Below the pieces are notes generated by a model. It made no database searches. It saw nothing but the letters and a program-made list of their open reading frames with translations, and was not told the origin of the DNA. The translations under genes and the position numbers were made by a program. From contig NW_014577099.1 in NCBI RefSeq assembly GCF_000485595.1, positions 928,452-966,633 of the forward strand: a DNA stretch of 38,182 bases, read 5' to 3'. This stretch comes from Priapulus caudatus (lineage: Eukaryota; Priapulida; Priapulimorpha; Priapulimorphida; Priapulidae). Of the stretch, positions 20,167 through 30,150 are shown in pieces. Each line of letters begins with the position of its first letter. Within the stretch, counting starts at the first letter, position 1.

Positions 20167-21921
20167 TTATCTGTTCAACTCATTTACTCGTTTTCTCAGA
20201 ATTGTCAGTGACTGCAGAGAGTTCGGTTTCACGTTTGAACACCTAAGGCGTTTCCATATCCACTCAGCGACTATGCGTGGTTTGTCAGCGACTGGGAAAA
20301 TTTCCAGTAATCCCCCACCATTTCCTCCGAGCTCTGTAGCCATCGTATGAGTGTCCATTATAAAATATTGTCCACAAAAACATCCAACGCTGAAGATGTA
20401 TAACCCACACGTGTAAATACCAACTGCGATTGAACGTACAGTGTACAACTCGTGAATGGCAATAGTCAGGGCTGTCCTTCCGTCGGGAGAGAACACGCCA
20501 GCACCAGCTCTACCGATAACTTCTTCAGTTAGATCATAATCACAGTCAATTACTTGTAGTGACCGCAACAGTTGGTAGGCCTCCATAGTGTCGTACAGCT
20601 TGTCAGTGCTCCTATGCAAGTTGATCTTGTAAGGGGTGTTGCAGATTATTTCTTCAGCTAGTATAGCCACCTTCTTCCAGGGATCTAAGGGGCTAAGTTC
20701 TGTAGTTCGATTCAACATCTTGTGTGCGAAATGGACACTAAGGAATGAACAACTATTTGTTCCATCATTCGCGATCATTCTCCCGCCCGCTTGCTCAAGA
20801 GCGCTATTTTGACTGACTGATAAAGGGATAGTAGTGCTCTCCTTCTGCACAGCTTTTTCAAAAGCGCGTACTACCTCAGTGATTTGCGGACGTGCTTTTG
20901 GGGCGTAAAGAGTGCATTGGTCATACATGTTCCAAATTGTGATCCAATCACTTGCTTGATCTTCATGGTACTTACTGGAATGCTTCGGTCGCTTCCTCCC
21001 AGTAATCAAGTTTTCTAGTGTCTCCAATTCTGTTCCCGGTCGAGCCAGTTTAAGCTCTATCTCGTACGGGTACTTAATAGAAGGATTCAGAAGCATAAAG
21101 AAAACCATTCCTAGTGCCCATATGTCAACAGCCATCAAATCATCAATAGTTAATTGCTCTCCTTGAATTGTCGTTAAGGAAAACGTCTCGGGATCTCTGT
21201 AAACTGGCGTGCCTCGCGAAATATTGCTTGTTCCAGCTGTGATGCACACAGTGGCAGTTTGGAGAACAACCGATCTGCTTTCTCCAAAGTCAGCTAGCTT
21301 GCATCTGATTAGCTCCCGTGTCCATGCTTCCAGAATAGCTTCCCCATTTTCCAAATTACAATAATGCTGATTGCTTACGAGCACGTTGGCCGGCTTAATA
21401 TCACGATGTACAATACTGCGTTGGTGAAGATATTGTAGCCCTCGCGCGGTATCTTCGGCAATCTTTGCATTTAGAGGGAACTTATTCATAAGATTATTTT
21501 TGTCCAGTAGGGTCAAGAGTTTATCAAGGCTACTGACCTTCTCTGCTGTTCCAAATGGCTTGAAATCAAAATAGACGTATTCCAACATGATAGCACACGG
21601 AGATACACATGCAGCCTCCATTTTTACGATGTATTTACTTCCAACGCTCCTCAAAATACGTGCTTCCTTTAAAAATATCTTCTTATCCCTCTCTTCTTCA
21701 CTCAGCAACTTTTTCACAACCACGGTTTGACTGTTCGTTCGGCATTTCGCAACGAAGACGGAACCGAATGACCCACGACCGACCGATTCACCATGCTCGA
21801 TGTCATTCCATTTGAACAGTGGAATATCGCGGCCTAAAATTGCCTTGAGGGTTTCCCCGTCTAATTCTTTGGATAATGCCCATACAGATGGTAGGGGTGG
21901 TATCTTAAAAGATGGCAGCAT
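20167..21921 (-). CDS. Protein kinase fused to a C-terminal papain-like domain
   Basis: Intact single-exon frame of 584 residues from ATG 21921 to stop. Residues about 35-360 are a eukaryotic protein kinase: glycine loop GRGSFGSV (48-55), VAIK-type Lys at about 70 (VVVKK), catalytic loop HRDIKPANV (172-180), DFG at 211-213, activation-segment GTPVYRDPE (238-245) and DIWALG (266-271). All key residues are present, so activity on Ser/Thr or Tyr is expected; the loop HRDIKPAN favours Ser/Thr. Residues about 380-560 form a second domain with GTNSC (Cys 391), an IMDTHTM segment (Asp 523, His 525) and GGNGGG (532-537). That Cys...Asp-x-His-plus-Gly-rich order is reminiscent of papain-like cysteine proteases/deubiquitinases such as viral tegument USPs; this part is inference. 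A short linker separates the domains. No transmembrane or signal segment is seen. AT-rich DNA flanks it on both sides. Confidence 0.88.
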   Translation of the reverse strand: MLPSFKIPPLPSVWALSKELDGETLKAILGRDIPLFKWNDIEHGESVGRGSFGSVFVAKCRTNSQTVVVKKLLSEEERDKKIFLKEARILRSVGSKYIVKMEAACVSPCAIMLEYVYFDFKPFGTAEKVSSLDKLLTLLDKNNLMNKFPLNAKIAEDTARGLQYLHQRSIVHRDIKPANVLVSNQHYCNLENGEAILEAWTRELIRCKLADFGESRSVVLQTATVCITAGTSNISRGTPVYRDPETFSLTTIQGEQLTIDDLMAVDIWALGMVFFMLLNPSIKYPYEIELKLARPGTELETLENLITGRKRPKHSSKYHEDQASDWITIWNMYDQCTLYAPKARPQITEVVRAFEKAVQKESTTIPLSVSQNSALEQAGGRMIANDGTNSCSFLSVHFAHKMLNRTTELSPLDPWKKVAILAEEIICNTPYKINLHRSTDKLYDTMEAYQLLRSLQVIDCDYDLTEEVIGRAGAGVFSPDGRTALTIAIHELYTVRSIAVGIYTCGLYIFSVGCFCGQYFIMDTHTMATELGGNGGGLLEIFPVADKPRIVAEWIWKRLRCSNVKPNSLQSLTILRKRVNELNR

Positions 21922-22500
21922 TTTAAATATAAACGCACAATACTATAGCCTGTAGGCTGTAGGCACAATATTCAATAGACACTTGTGAATAAAGAGGAAT
22001 CTAACTCATAGTCATACGGATCTAACTCTCTACGGAATCTAACTCATAACTCACAGGACTCTAACTCGTACGGATCTAACTATCTACGGAATCTAACTCA
22101 TACGGATCTAACTCTCTGCGGAATCTAACTCAACAGATATGTTGACGGAATTGTGCTTGACTTGATAGGCGGTACCGACGCCGGGTTGTTGCCATGGTCA
22201 CAACAGGTGTCCGTCACACGTCACTGTAGCTCCATCTTCTGTGAATTTTTAGATTTTTTGTAGCGTAGCTACGAGCAGGTTGCTGTTGGGCGAGGAGCAA
22301 GCATATACTCACATAATACTGTACTGAGAGTACAAGTAGGTTTGCACTTTATTTGCGGCATTATAGCCTATAGGCTGTATTTTATTATAATAAATCTGCT
22401 AAAAATCAAATGATATTCAAGAGTGAGATCTTGTAATATTACTGTGGAACAAACTTTTAAATTATTAAATTATTATATTAATTTTATGAATTATTATGTC
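21922..22500. other. Spacer upstream of the kinase
   Basis: It should include the kinase promoter, but no TATA box at a sensible distance is obvious. It contains the minisatellite listed separately and TATAGCCTGTAGGCTGTAGG near 21944, echoed at 22361-22377. Confidence 0.35.
22000..22133. repeat. ~30-bp minisatellite (ATCTAACTC-nn-TACGG)
   Basis: Repeated pairs of GGATCTAACTCTCTACGGA and ATCTAACTCATACGG, about five copies with variants. AT-moderate, non-coding, located just upstream of the kinase gene. Confidence 0.85.
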
Positions 22501-22701
22501 ATATATCATTATAAATGCAAACCCCCCCTCCAAAAAAATGCAGAACTTTTTTCTGCAGAAATAGAAAGAAGGCTGATATAACCCAAGTATAATTCCTGAA
22601 AAAATTAGACTGATATATGATGCGGTTTATTTGATATGATTTTTTTAATCGGATATATACATGAAATTTGCTTTGTTGCAAAAAAGTATTCAGCACACAG
22701 G

Positions 22702-22869
22702 CAGGGACGTGTACAGGATTTGTACCAGGGAGGGGAGGGGGGGTCTAACCATAACCCCAACTTGCGAGGACGCGAAGGAATTGAAGAAATTGAACCCCCT
22801 TAGATGCATTTTCTGCGCGAGCAGGGGGGGGGGGTCCGGACCCCCTGGACCCCCCCTGTAAACGCCCTG
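22702..22869. mobile_element. Small MITE-like element with imperfect TIRs
   Basis: It starts CAGGGACGTGTACAGG and ends CCTGTAAACGCCCTG, whose complement CAGGGCGTTTACAGG matches with two differences. The interior carries long G runs and the self-complementary GGTCCGGACC. CAGGG termini suggest a hAT-like non-autonomous element, but the 8 bases on either side do not match, so the call is tentative. Confidence 0.5.
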
Positions 22870-22999
22870 ACAAGGGCGAACATGTGAAAAAGTGTTCAGC
22901 AGTGTAGCTGCCGACAGGATATTGGGGGTGAAGAGACGGCAAATTTTCCCACTCGCTTCTGCTTCAAATGAAGCTCTAAAGCGAGTGTGAATAGTGTAG

Positions 23000-24056
23000 A
23001 TGTTCAGACTACATCACTTGTGATTAGAATTAAAGGCAACACAGGCACAGTTTATTTGGAACAACAACCATTGCTTCTTGACGGCGAAAATGTCGGATAG
23101 AGTGCTTTGTTTGAGCACAGCCGGCTTGTATACATTGATAGTAATTAATTCTGTTAAAAAATGGGGGTCTTTGTTTTCGAGATTTTGGGGGGGTAATCTC
23201 GAAAACAAAGACCCTGCTATTATTTGCGGATATGCTGAGACTTTTATAGGTCTGTGCTTACAAATCATAAACAATGAATACATAGATCACTTGTGACTAT
23301 AATTAAAGGCATTTATAACAGTGGGAGACTAGAGATAATTTTTTGCAAAAAAACACAGGCAACCCATGCACAGTTTATTTGGAACAATAACCATTGCTTC
23401 TTGACGGCGAAAATGTCGGATGGAGTGCGTTGTTTGAGCACAGCCTGCTTGTCTACATTGATAGTAATTAATTCTGTGAAAAAAATGGGGGTCTTTGTTT
23501 TCGAGATTTAGGGGGGGTAATCTCGAAAACAAAGACCCTGCTATTATTTGCGGATACGTTGATACTTTTATAGGTCTGCGCTTACAAATCATAAACAATG
23601 AATACATAGATCACTTGTGACTAGAATTAAAGGAATTTATAACAGTGGGAGACTAGAGATAATTTTTTTGCAAAAAACACAGGCAACCCATGCACAGTTT
23701 ATTTGGAACAATAACCATTGCTTCTTGACGGCGAAAATGTCGGATGGAGTGCGGTTTTGTTCCGGCATTGGTCTCTCTGATATAATTAAATCTGTAAAAA
23801 ATGGGGTCTTTGTTTTCGAGATTTTGGGGGGGGTAATCTCGAAACAAAGACCCGCTGCTATTATTTGCGATATGCTGAGACTTTTATAGGTCTGTGGCTT
23901 ACAAATCATAAACAATGAAATACATAGATCACTTGTGACTATAATTAAAAGGCATTTATAAACAGTGGGAGACATGAGAATACAATTTTTTGCAAAAAAA
24001 CACAGGCAACCCATGCACAGTTTATTTGAAAACAAAGACCCTGTTATTATTTGCGG
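23000..24056 (+). repeat. ~322-bp tandem repeat with long stem-loop (3 units plus a deleted fourth)
   Basis: Units repeat at about 322-324 bases (AATGTCGGAT at 23089, 23412, 23736). Each has ATAACAGTGGGAGACTAGAG, an A-rich tract, CACAGGCAACCCATGCACAG, TTGCTTCTTGACGGCGAAAA, a variable centre, then a palindrome GGGTCTTTGTTTTCGAGATT and AATCTCGAAAACAAAGACCC around a G-run loop (first copy about 23165-23214). It ends CTTACAAATCATAAACAATG. The fourth unit (23940-24056) jumps from the CAGTTTATTTG block straight into the right palindrome arm, as a recombination or slippage product. Confidence 0.93.
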
Positions 24057-24099
24057 ATATGGTATAGACAAATTAAATTGTTTGACGAAACACACCTAC

Positions 24100-24380
24100 T
24101 GTAACAGAAGATTTTTAGGTGGCTTCAGTATATTTTTTCGAGAGGGGATTGACACTGATTTCTGTGTTTTCGACGTCTTAGGTCTTAGTCTTCCGTTATT
24201 CGGAAGTGCGTTGTTTTCAGCCAGTCCGTTAGGTCATTATAATGGTCTATCGTTTTGCGAGTTCTCTTTCGCGTTTTCGAGAAGGTCCCTTAGGCCTTAG
24301 TCTCGTTTCGAGAGGTCTTTGTTTTCGAGGTCTAGGTCTATAGGTCTTCCTTTTCGAAGGCTCTTTGATTTTCGATACTG
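24100..24380. repeat. Degenerate TTTTCGAG / TTAGGTCT repeats
   Basis: Short motifs TTTTCGAG, GAGAGG, GTCTTAGG and TAGGTCTT recur many times with mutations. Words such as GGTCTTTGTTTTCGAG (24316-24331) are exactly the arm of the stem-loop repeat next door, so this looks like its decayed or scrambled continuation. Confidence 0.5.
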
Positions 24381-25960
24381 ATCACCACCAGAACCCAGTA
24401 CGAAACCAATATTTCGTAACGCGTACGAACCGTGGATTTTGCATAAAGTGTGCAACCGCGCTATAGCGCATAATGACAGAGCATCACGCCAAAGTACGCA
24501 TGCGCAATGACACAATCGCTAAGTCGCATAATCCAGAAATACAATGGACTCTGATGTAAAAACTTACTACTAATCCAGCGCTGACAAAGTAATAAAATGA
24601 TTGCGCATTGTTTCTAAAGCAAGAGCACTGTCATTGCGTGACCTGCAAAGGGCTGCTAGCTGATGCCATAAACCTGCGTGTAATAAAATGCCATATGGGG
24701 GAGCGCTAATGCAATACTGCTCCCTCTCCGAGACCAGACTCTAGAACACTTATGCCGGTTTGGCCATGTGATACCAAGCCGACCTTACCCCCGGCGTCGC
24801 CCAGTCGCGAACGCCGCCCACGTACCACGCGCGCACCCGGCGCGTGCCAGCCCCCCAGCCGCCGCGCCTCGCGTGACTGTTCCGTTTCACACACCCCGCG
24901 CGTACACATGCTAGAGCCGCCCGGCGAGCACTACGCAACCCCCCCCTCCCGCCCAGGCGGAGACACTATCTCCCTCACCTAATCTGTGCTTATCATGACA
25001 AACGGGTAGCGCAACGGAAATCAAGGCTGCCGCTAACAATAGCCACTGTTACAAAGAAACGCATCAAGAAAAATAATGGTTACTCAAGGACTTATATAGT
25101 TACGAAGAGAGAGAGGAGGAGGAGGAGGAGGAAGGGGGGAGGCCGGTTTCCCACGACACGCGAAGACCCCGGACACAATTGACAGGGTCGCTACGACGCC
25201 AGAAAATATTCTTATCATGAGCCGCCCATCAGACGGCAGATAATAGCAACCCACCCGTGACGCGTGGTTCGGACGGAGGGACTTTTTTCCAGACCGGCAA
25301 GATTTATGCTTAAGGCAAGTAAGCGAAACCACAGAACGGCCCCCGGCGTGGAGTATTCTAGCAGGTGCTGAAACTCGGTAAGTGTGAATAACAATCTAGG
25401 ATGCACCACTGAACCTGCACGCCTTGTGGCAGTACTCACGCAATGTGCAAAATGCAGTCGGCATAACCGCAGATCCCGCACCACGCCGCCACCCGACGGT
25501 AGAAATATAAGAATACATACAGTGATTATTGGCAGCCACCTTACGACAAAAACACATTTTGGCAGCACGGACCTTTTACGCTGGCAACCCAGGCACCTCA
25601 AAACACACAACACCAGCAGCGCCACACACCCGCACACAGATAATCACGCACAGCAGCGGCCGCACGGCAACACACGGAACACACGCACGCACGTACGCAC
25701 AGCCGCACGCACACGCACAACACACCCTGCCGTGCACACATGTAAGCAAATGCAATGGATGGATGGATTGCATTGGATGTGATAGATGACGATCGAGATT
25801 GATATTGAAAACAGATAGAGAGTATAAACTAGAGAAGAATTTAAAGATGAACTGAAATTCGCAGTTAGTTAATGATTTCTATATATTTCCTAAGTGCTAT
25901 CATAGAAGATTTTATATTCTCAAATTAAATGCGTAAAATGATATTAAATATATTGTAGGT
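24381..25960. other. Gene-free region with GC-rich island and simple repeats
   Basis: 24775-24970 is strikingly GC- and CpG-rich for this window (CGCGCGCACCCGGCGCGTGC and similar). 25108-25140 is a pure purine GAGGAGGAGG tract. 25606-25740 is CACG/CACA-rich. ORFs here (for example 25215-25637 minus, 25384-25782 plus) lack known motifs and follow composition. A promoter-type CpG island is possible, but no gene starts beside it. Confidence 0.4.
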
Positions 25961-26332
25961 TGTGTATTCATGTACGTAGTTCGTTCTGAAGAATATACAA
26001 CGCGAGCTATAACGAACTTCAGCAGTGAACCCGATTCCTGCGAACTTTTAAATTATTACGGTTATCAATTGCAGAAAAAAGAAGGAAAGGAGACCGGCCG
26101 GCTCACACGCGAAATTCTAGAGAAACTCTATTATCATCGCTATGGCAACGGCATTGCCGTGAACGATTTATTTGATTACAAGTAGATCGCTGCCATGGAA
26201 AGTGTGCAAGTACTTCATTATCAAAACAGAATCCAAGACAAATATATTGCATGTAGAATTTTTTTTGAAATACACGAAAGTCAATCATTTATTTATTTGA
26301 AAAATACATATTATTTTCATATCAGCAATTCA

Positions 26333-26965
26333 TTAAGTACTTGTGATATCACAATAATTTACAGCAAGTGATACATACATAAATAACATAATATGTACAA
26401 ATAACATAATACAAAATAAATGAAAGTATGAATAATTGAATGTACGCTTCGCTTTAATGTGCGCTTTACTGACCGACTCCTCCATCTTCTCCCACAGCTC
26501 CTCAGCGCTGAGCTTTATAAGTCCGCTCTCACTCACCCGCGGACCGCTATCAAGACGTCCCAGTAGCTCATCCACGTGCCGCTCACGCAAATACGCGACC
26601 GGCACGTATGCGATTGTTTTAAGGCAGTCCTCGGCCAAAACATTGAAATTATCAATATAATGATGCGGCATGACGCGATTATTTGTACACGATTGTACAT
26701 ACTCCAATATTTTACACACGATTACTGGGAGCTGCGACGGATCCGCTGGGTTGGATGATGCGACATGAAGCAGCGCAAGTTTTAGAAGGTAGGAGTCGAT
26801 CAGTTTCCTAGGCTTAAAGCTAGTAGCGATATACAGCGAAATAACGTCCATGCTAACTGCACGTAAATGTGTAACGTCACTGTCTGTAAGCAACTCATCC
26901 TTATTCAATGTTTTTACACTTATCATCACAATCATGTACTCGTGGATCAAGAAATGCCTTTGCTG
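26333..26965 (-). CDS. Uncharacterised helical protein, 5' end lost
   Basis: One open frame of about 210 codons, open upstream of its first ATG (LQQRHFLIHEYMIV) into an A-rich tract at 26969-26983 that borders the 164-bp repeat. The first about 180 residues have balanced composition and look like a genuine mainly helical protein (SFKPRKLIDSYLLKLALLH, PHHYIDNFNVLAEDCLKTI, VDELLGRLDSG). The last 25 residues are hydrophobic (FHLFCIMLFVHIMLFMYVSL), either a C-terminal membrane anchor or read-through into AT-rich DNA. I do not recognise the family. The repeat junction suggests the gene was truncated by an insertion. Confidence 0.4.
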   Translation of the reverse strand, partial: QQRHFLIHEYMIVMISVKTLNKDELLTDSDVTHLRAVSMDVISLYIATSFKPRKLIDSYLLKLALLHVASSNPADPSQLPVIVCKILEYVQSCTNNRVMPHHYIDNFNVLAEDCLKTIAYVPVAYLRERHVDELLGRLDSGPRVSESGLIKLSAEELWEKMEESVSKAHIKAKRTFNYSYFHLFCIMLFVHIMLFMYVSLAVNYCDITST

Positions 26966-26984
26966 TAATTTTTTTTTTTTTTTA

Positions 26985-27336
26985 TGGTTTTAGGCATTCA
27001 AATGTTACTAACCTCCTGCGCTATGACATCATCGTCATGCTCACTGCGAAGGCTTCTGTTGTGTGCGCTCTTACGGCTCCCTGGTCTCTGCAACTGATTG
27101 ATATGCCAGTCATTACATAACACGACTTGTTGCGTTTCTGTGCATGACATTAATAATTTGTTGAAATGTTACTAACCTCCTGCGCTATGACATCATCGTC
27201 ATGCTCACTGCGAAGGCTTCTGTTGTCTGCGCTCTTACGGCTCCCTGGTCTCTGCAACTGATTGATATGCCAGTCATTACATAACACGACTTGTTGCGTT
27301 TCTGTGCATGACATTAATAATTTGGTGAAATGTTAC
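26985..27336. repeat. 164-bp tandem repeat array (copy 2, two clean units)
   Basis: Same left edge GGTTTTAGGCATTCA as copy 1, then units starting at 27001, 27165 and 27329 (period exactly 164). Units are nearly identical to each other. The third is interrupted after AATGTTACTA by the MITE. Confidence 0.96.
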
Positions 27337-27338
27337 TA

Positions 27339-27562
27339 GAGGGGGGGAACGGGGGGGTACATTCCCACTTTCCCAGCAAAAAATCCCCATATCCCAGTTC
27401 CCAGTGAAATAAAATCCCAATTCCCAGTTCCCAGGAAATTATGTAGACATGTTTTAGGAAACTCAGTCGTTTAGGTATTCAAACACTAGATAAATACTAA
27501 TATTTACATACTATTATTTATCTGGGGTCTACATAAATCTTCTGGCTAAAAATAAATTAATA
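27339..27562. mobile_element. Truncated second copy of the GAGGGGGGGAACGGG MITE
   Basis: It joins the 164-bp unit at the same TTACTA as in copy 1 and is almost identical to 18911-19136. It breaks off at about 27562 inside the AT-rich centre, where BEL/Pao sequence begins. The right TIR is absent. Confidence 0.9.
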
Positions 27563-28848
27563 CAATTTTTTATTAATAGGATTCTTCGCTTCAAAGCCGA
27601 TAGGCGCTCTATCCAGCCGTCCACCCACTCTTAACACCCCATTGTCTAACACAGGACTCAATTTCCGCAGAGCACTAGATGATCCGACACCTTTGGCTAA
27701 TGCCTTCCTCTTCCCAACAGTGCTGTCGTTCTCTGCTAATCCAAGAGCCATCACTTCCTTGTGAAATGCTTGCCTCTGCACATAGCCAACAATTGCCAAC
27801 GTCGAGTCTCACAGTTCCTTGACTGACAAATTTGCCAGATGGCAGATCCTTAATGTCACCTTTCCTGAGGTACCGAGCACAACAAAATGTCTTGAACCGT
27901 GTCAACCACGCCACTGATCTTTGAAGATCATGCCAGGTCGAATATCGACTGAACAATGTGTCAAGATCTCCTCCTTGTATAGTAAACGCCGATTTGCCTT
28001 CACGCTTCACCTCTACGTCATCCGCATTCACTTCTGACCAGTTCCCAGGTTGTTCTGGCCAATGGGTTTCATCTTCCCAGAGGAAATTTGCGCCAGAAAG
28101 CCATCTTCTCATCCTGGCACTCTCAAAGGGCTTCAAACCTCTCGACGCATCATCTGCAGGATTCAACTGTGAGCTAACATGTTGCCAGCTGGCTGGTGTC
28201 GATTGTTCATGAATGATTGCCAAACGATTGGCCACAAACGTCTTAAATCTTCGTGACTCGTTTCAGATGTAATGTAACACGATCATTGAGTTGGACCAGA
28301 ATATAGTCTCATCAATTGTTATGTCCAGCTCGGACTTGATTGTCTGATCCAACCTCACAGACACCACTGCTGCCATCAATTCTAGTCGGGGAACTGTCAC
28401 AGCCTTTAGGGGCGCTAGTCTCGACTTCCCTATCATGAATGAGCAGTGTATCTGTCCATCTACTGACACTAGTCGCAGGTAGGATACAGCACCATCCATA
28501 TCCACTCTGCGAAGCATCGGCAAAATGATGCAGCTGTACAGAAACAGGTTTCTCAAATCCAGATGGCTTAATACATCGGGCAACTGAAACACCATCCAGC
28601 GCATCAAGACCTTCGAGCCAGGCTGCCCAAATTTCCGATTCCTCTTCCTTGATTGGTTCATCCCATGCAACTTTCTGCTTACAAAGACGTTGCAATAGTT
28701 GTTTCGCCGGTAAGATGACTGGAGCAACAAACCCTAGGGGATCATAAAGGGAACTAACAATGGACAGAATCTCTCTTTTTGTTTGTGGATTCTGTTTCTG
28801 AATAGTATCAATCTGGAACTCATCTGTCTCCACATTCCACTGGAACTA
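27563..28848 (-). pseudogene. BEL/Pao retrotransposon pol fragment (RT end, RNase H, linker)
   Basis: Reading minus from 28848: FQWNVETDEF, TKREILSIVSSLYDPLGFVA, WLEGLDALDGVSVARCIKP and LHHFADASQSGYG (end of RT and RNase H). The frame then shifts to KAVTVPRLELMAAVVSVRL and FWSNSMIVLHYI, shifts to FVANRLAIIHEQSTP and LNPADDASRGLKPF, and finally KLSPVLDNGVLRVGGRLDRA with GFEAKNPI, where it is cut. There are at least three frame breaks. Integrase is missing. The 3' cut coincides with the truncated MITE. Confidence 0.92.
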
Positions 28849-28851
28849 CAT

Positions 28852-28962
28852 ATCTGGAAGATCAGCGACACCATCAGTGACCTGGTAGCTGATCGGCGAG
28901 TTTCAGGGCTCGAAGTTACGTCGTGCTTCACAACTTGAAGTAGTTTTTGCGTGTGGACTTAA
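28852..28962 (-). repeat. 110-bp segment duplicated from the viral-like ORF
   Basis: Nearly identical to 12498-12607, the 5' part of the nucleoprotein-like frame. Both copies keep DVTSSP-TRRSATRSLMVS. This copy has a 2-base insertion (TACTTCAAG against TACGAAG) that shifts the frame. It is fused to BEL/Pao pol on one side and ends at the same GTGTGGACTTA as the other copy. Confidence 0.85.
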
Positions 28963-29002
28963 AGTGAGAGAAAACTCACAGTGTCAATCCCCGGGGAGAT
29001 CT

Positions 29003-29575
29003 TCAGGAGGTGGATATGATACATGACTGAGTTGAAATAGGATCGTTCTCTATGGTTCTCCCTGCGTTGATTGGTTCAGTACGTTCGATGTCTGACTTCT
29101 TCCTCAGAATGTCTTTCACACGAAGGATAATAGCTACAGCTCGCTTTAGTTCATGCCACGACGAAAACCTTTCAAACAGTTGGTCGACCGTCGTCTTGGT
29201 CGCTTTAGCTTCTGTAGCTGTAGTTGAGTAAATCTCCCTAGCCTTCTTGATCTCTGCAGCGGTACGTATGTCTCCTAAGTCAGGTTGGGCTGGCCATAGC
29301 TCCCTCTTGCTCCACAGGAAGGTAGGACCTTGCGCCCAGCGTTCATCAGTTATCATCTCGTCAGCTGACATACCCCTAGAGATATCATCCACAGCATTGT
29401 TGTTAGTATCTCCATTTGCTCGAAGAAGAACCTTCATGTATCTGTGCCACTCTGTTCACTATGAACACCTGGAATCTATTTTCCTCACTTCGCAAGTAGT
29501 GCAGAACTATAGTACTATCTGTCCAGAACACGGATTCTGACAGAGTGTACTCGAGGTGCTTCCTACAAGCCTGGT
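29003..29575 (-). pseudogene. Second BEL/Pao pol fragment (RNase H to linker)
   Basis: From 29575 minus: HLEYTLSESVFWTDSTIVLH and RSEENRFQVFIVNRVAQIHE, then a frame break, then NNAVDDISRGMSADEMITDE, PTFLWSKRELWPAQPDLG and FERFSSWHELKRAVAII. This covers the same pol region as part of 27563-28848 but is clearly a different element by sequence. It ends on the left in unrelated DNA at about 29003 and on the right at the LINE insertion. Confidence 0.88.
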
Positions 29576-29576
29576 A

Positions 29577-30150
29577 AATGGCTTGATCATTACATCAGTA
29601 AAGAGGAGGTCCTGAACAGAGCGGGTGTTGAAGACATCGAGTTGAAGCTAGTTAGAAGTCGTCTGCGTTGGTTTGGCCACATCTATAGAATGGATAATGA
29701 CAGACCAGCAAAGGCACTCCTATACAGCGAGCTAGCAAATGGATCCCGATCTGTTGCTTGCCCTAAATTGAGATATAGGGATACCTGCAAAGGTGCTGAG
29801 GTGTGGTAATGTTCTTGATCAGTGGCGGAATGTTGTAGACAACAGACAGGAGTGGAGAGGTATTATGCATACAACTTGTGAATGCTTCAACATAAAGAGA
29901 ATCAAACGGTATGAAAGAAAAAGTGAATGAAGACTAAAGAATTTGAACAAAAGATGATCTATGAACTTTATAGCGATAGATATTTGTACTACGTTATTAT
30001 TCTGTGTAATGCCCGTTTCGGGCTCTCCCTAGGCGTATATATATATGTATGTCGCCCTGTCTGTTATGATCCACAATTTAACAATGTAAGTCCTGCTGTA
30101 TGGTTGAATGGAAAATAAATTTGAATTTAAATTTTTGAATTTTTAATAAT
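29577..30150 (+). mobile_element. 5'-truncated LINE: reverse transcriptase C terminus and 3' tail
   Basis: The plus frame reads SKEEVLNRAGVEDIELKLVR, RLRWFGHIYRMDNDRPAKAL and YSELANGSRS with LRYRDTCK, the typical C-terminal end of non-LTR retrotransposon polymerases. A one-base shift at about 29788 (GGTGCTGAGGTGTGGTAATG) moves to DQWRNVVDNRQEWRG, ending at a TGA near 29928. The 3' untranslated part contains a small hairpin (GCCCGTTTCGGGC, 30010-30022) and ends in AAATAAATTTGAATTTAAAT. It abuts the BEL/Pao fragment at 29575. Confidence 0.85.

Noticed and set aside
25215-25782. Overlapping ORFs of 132-140 codons on both strands
   Set aside because: They follow GC/CA-rich composition, contain no domain, and one is largely Thr-His-Arg from a CACG repeat.
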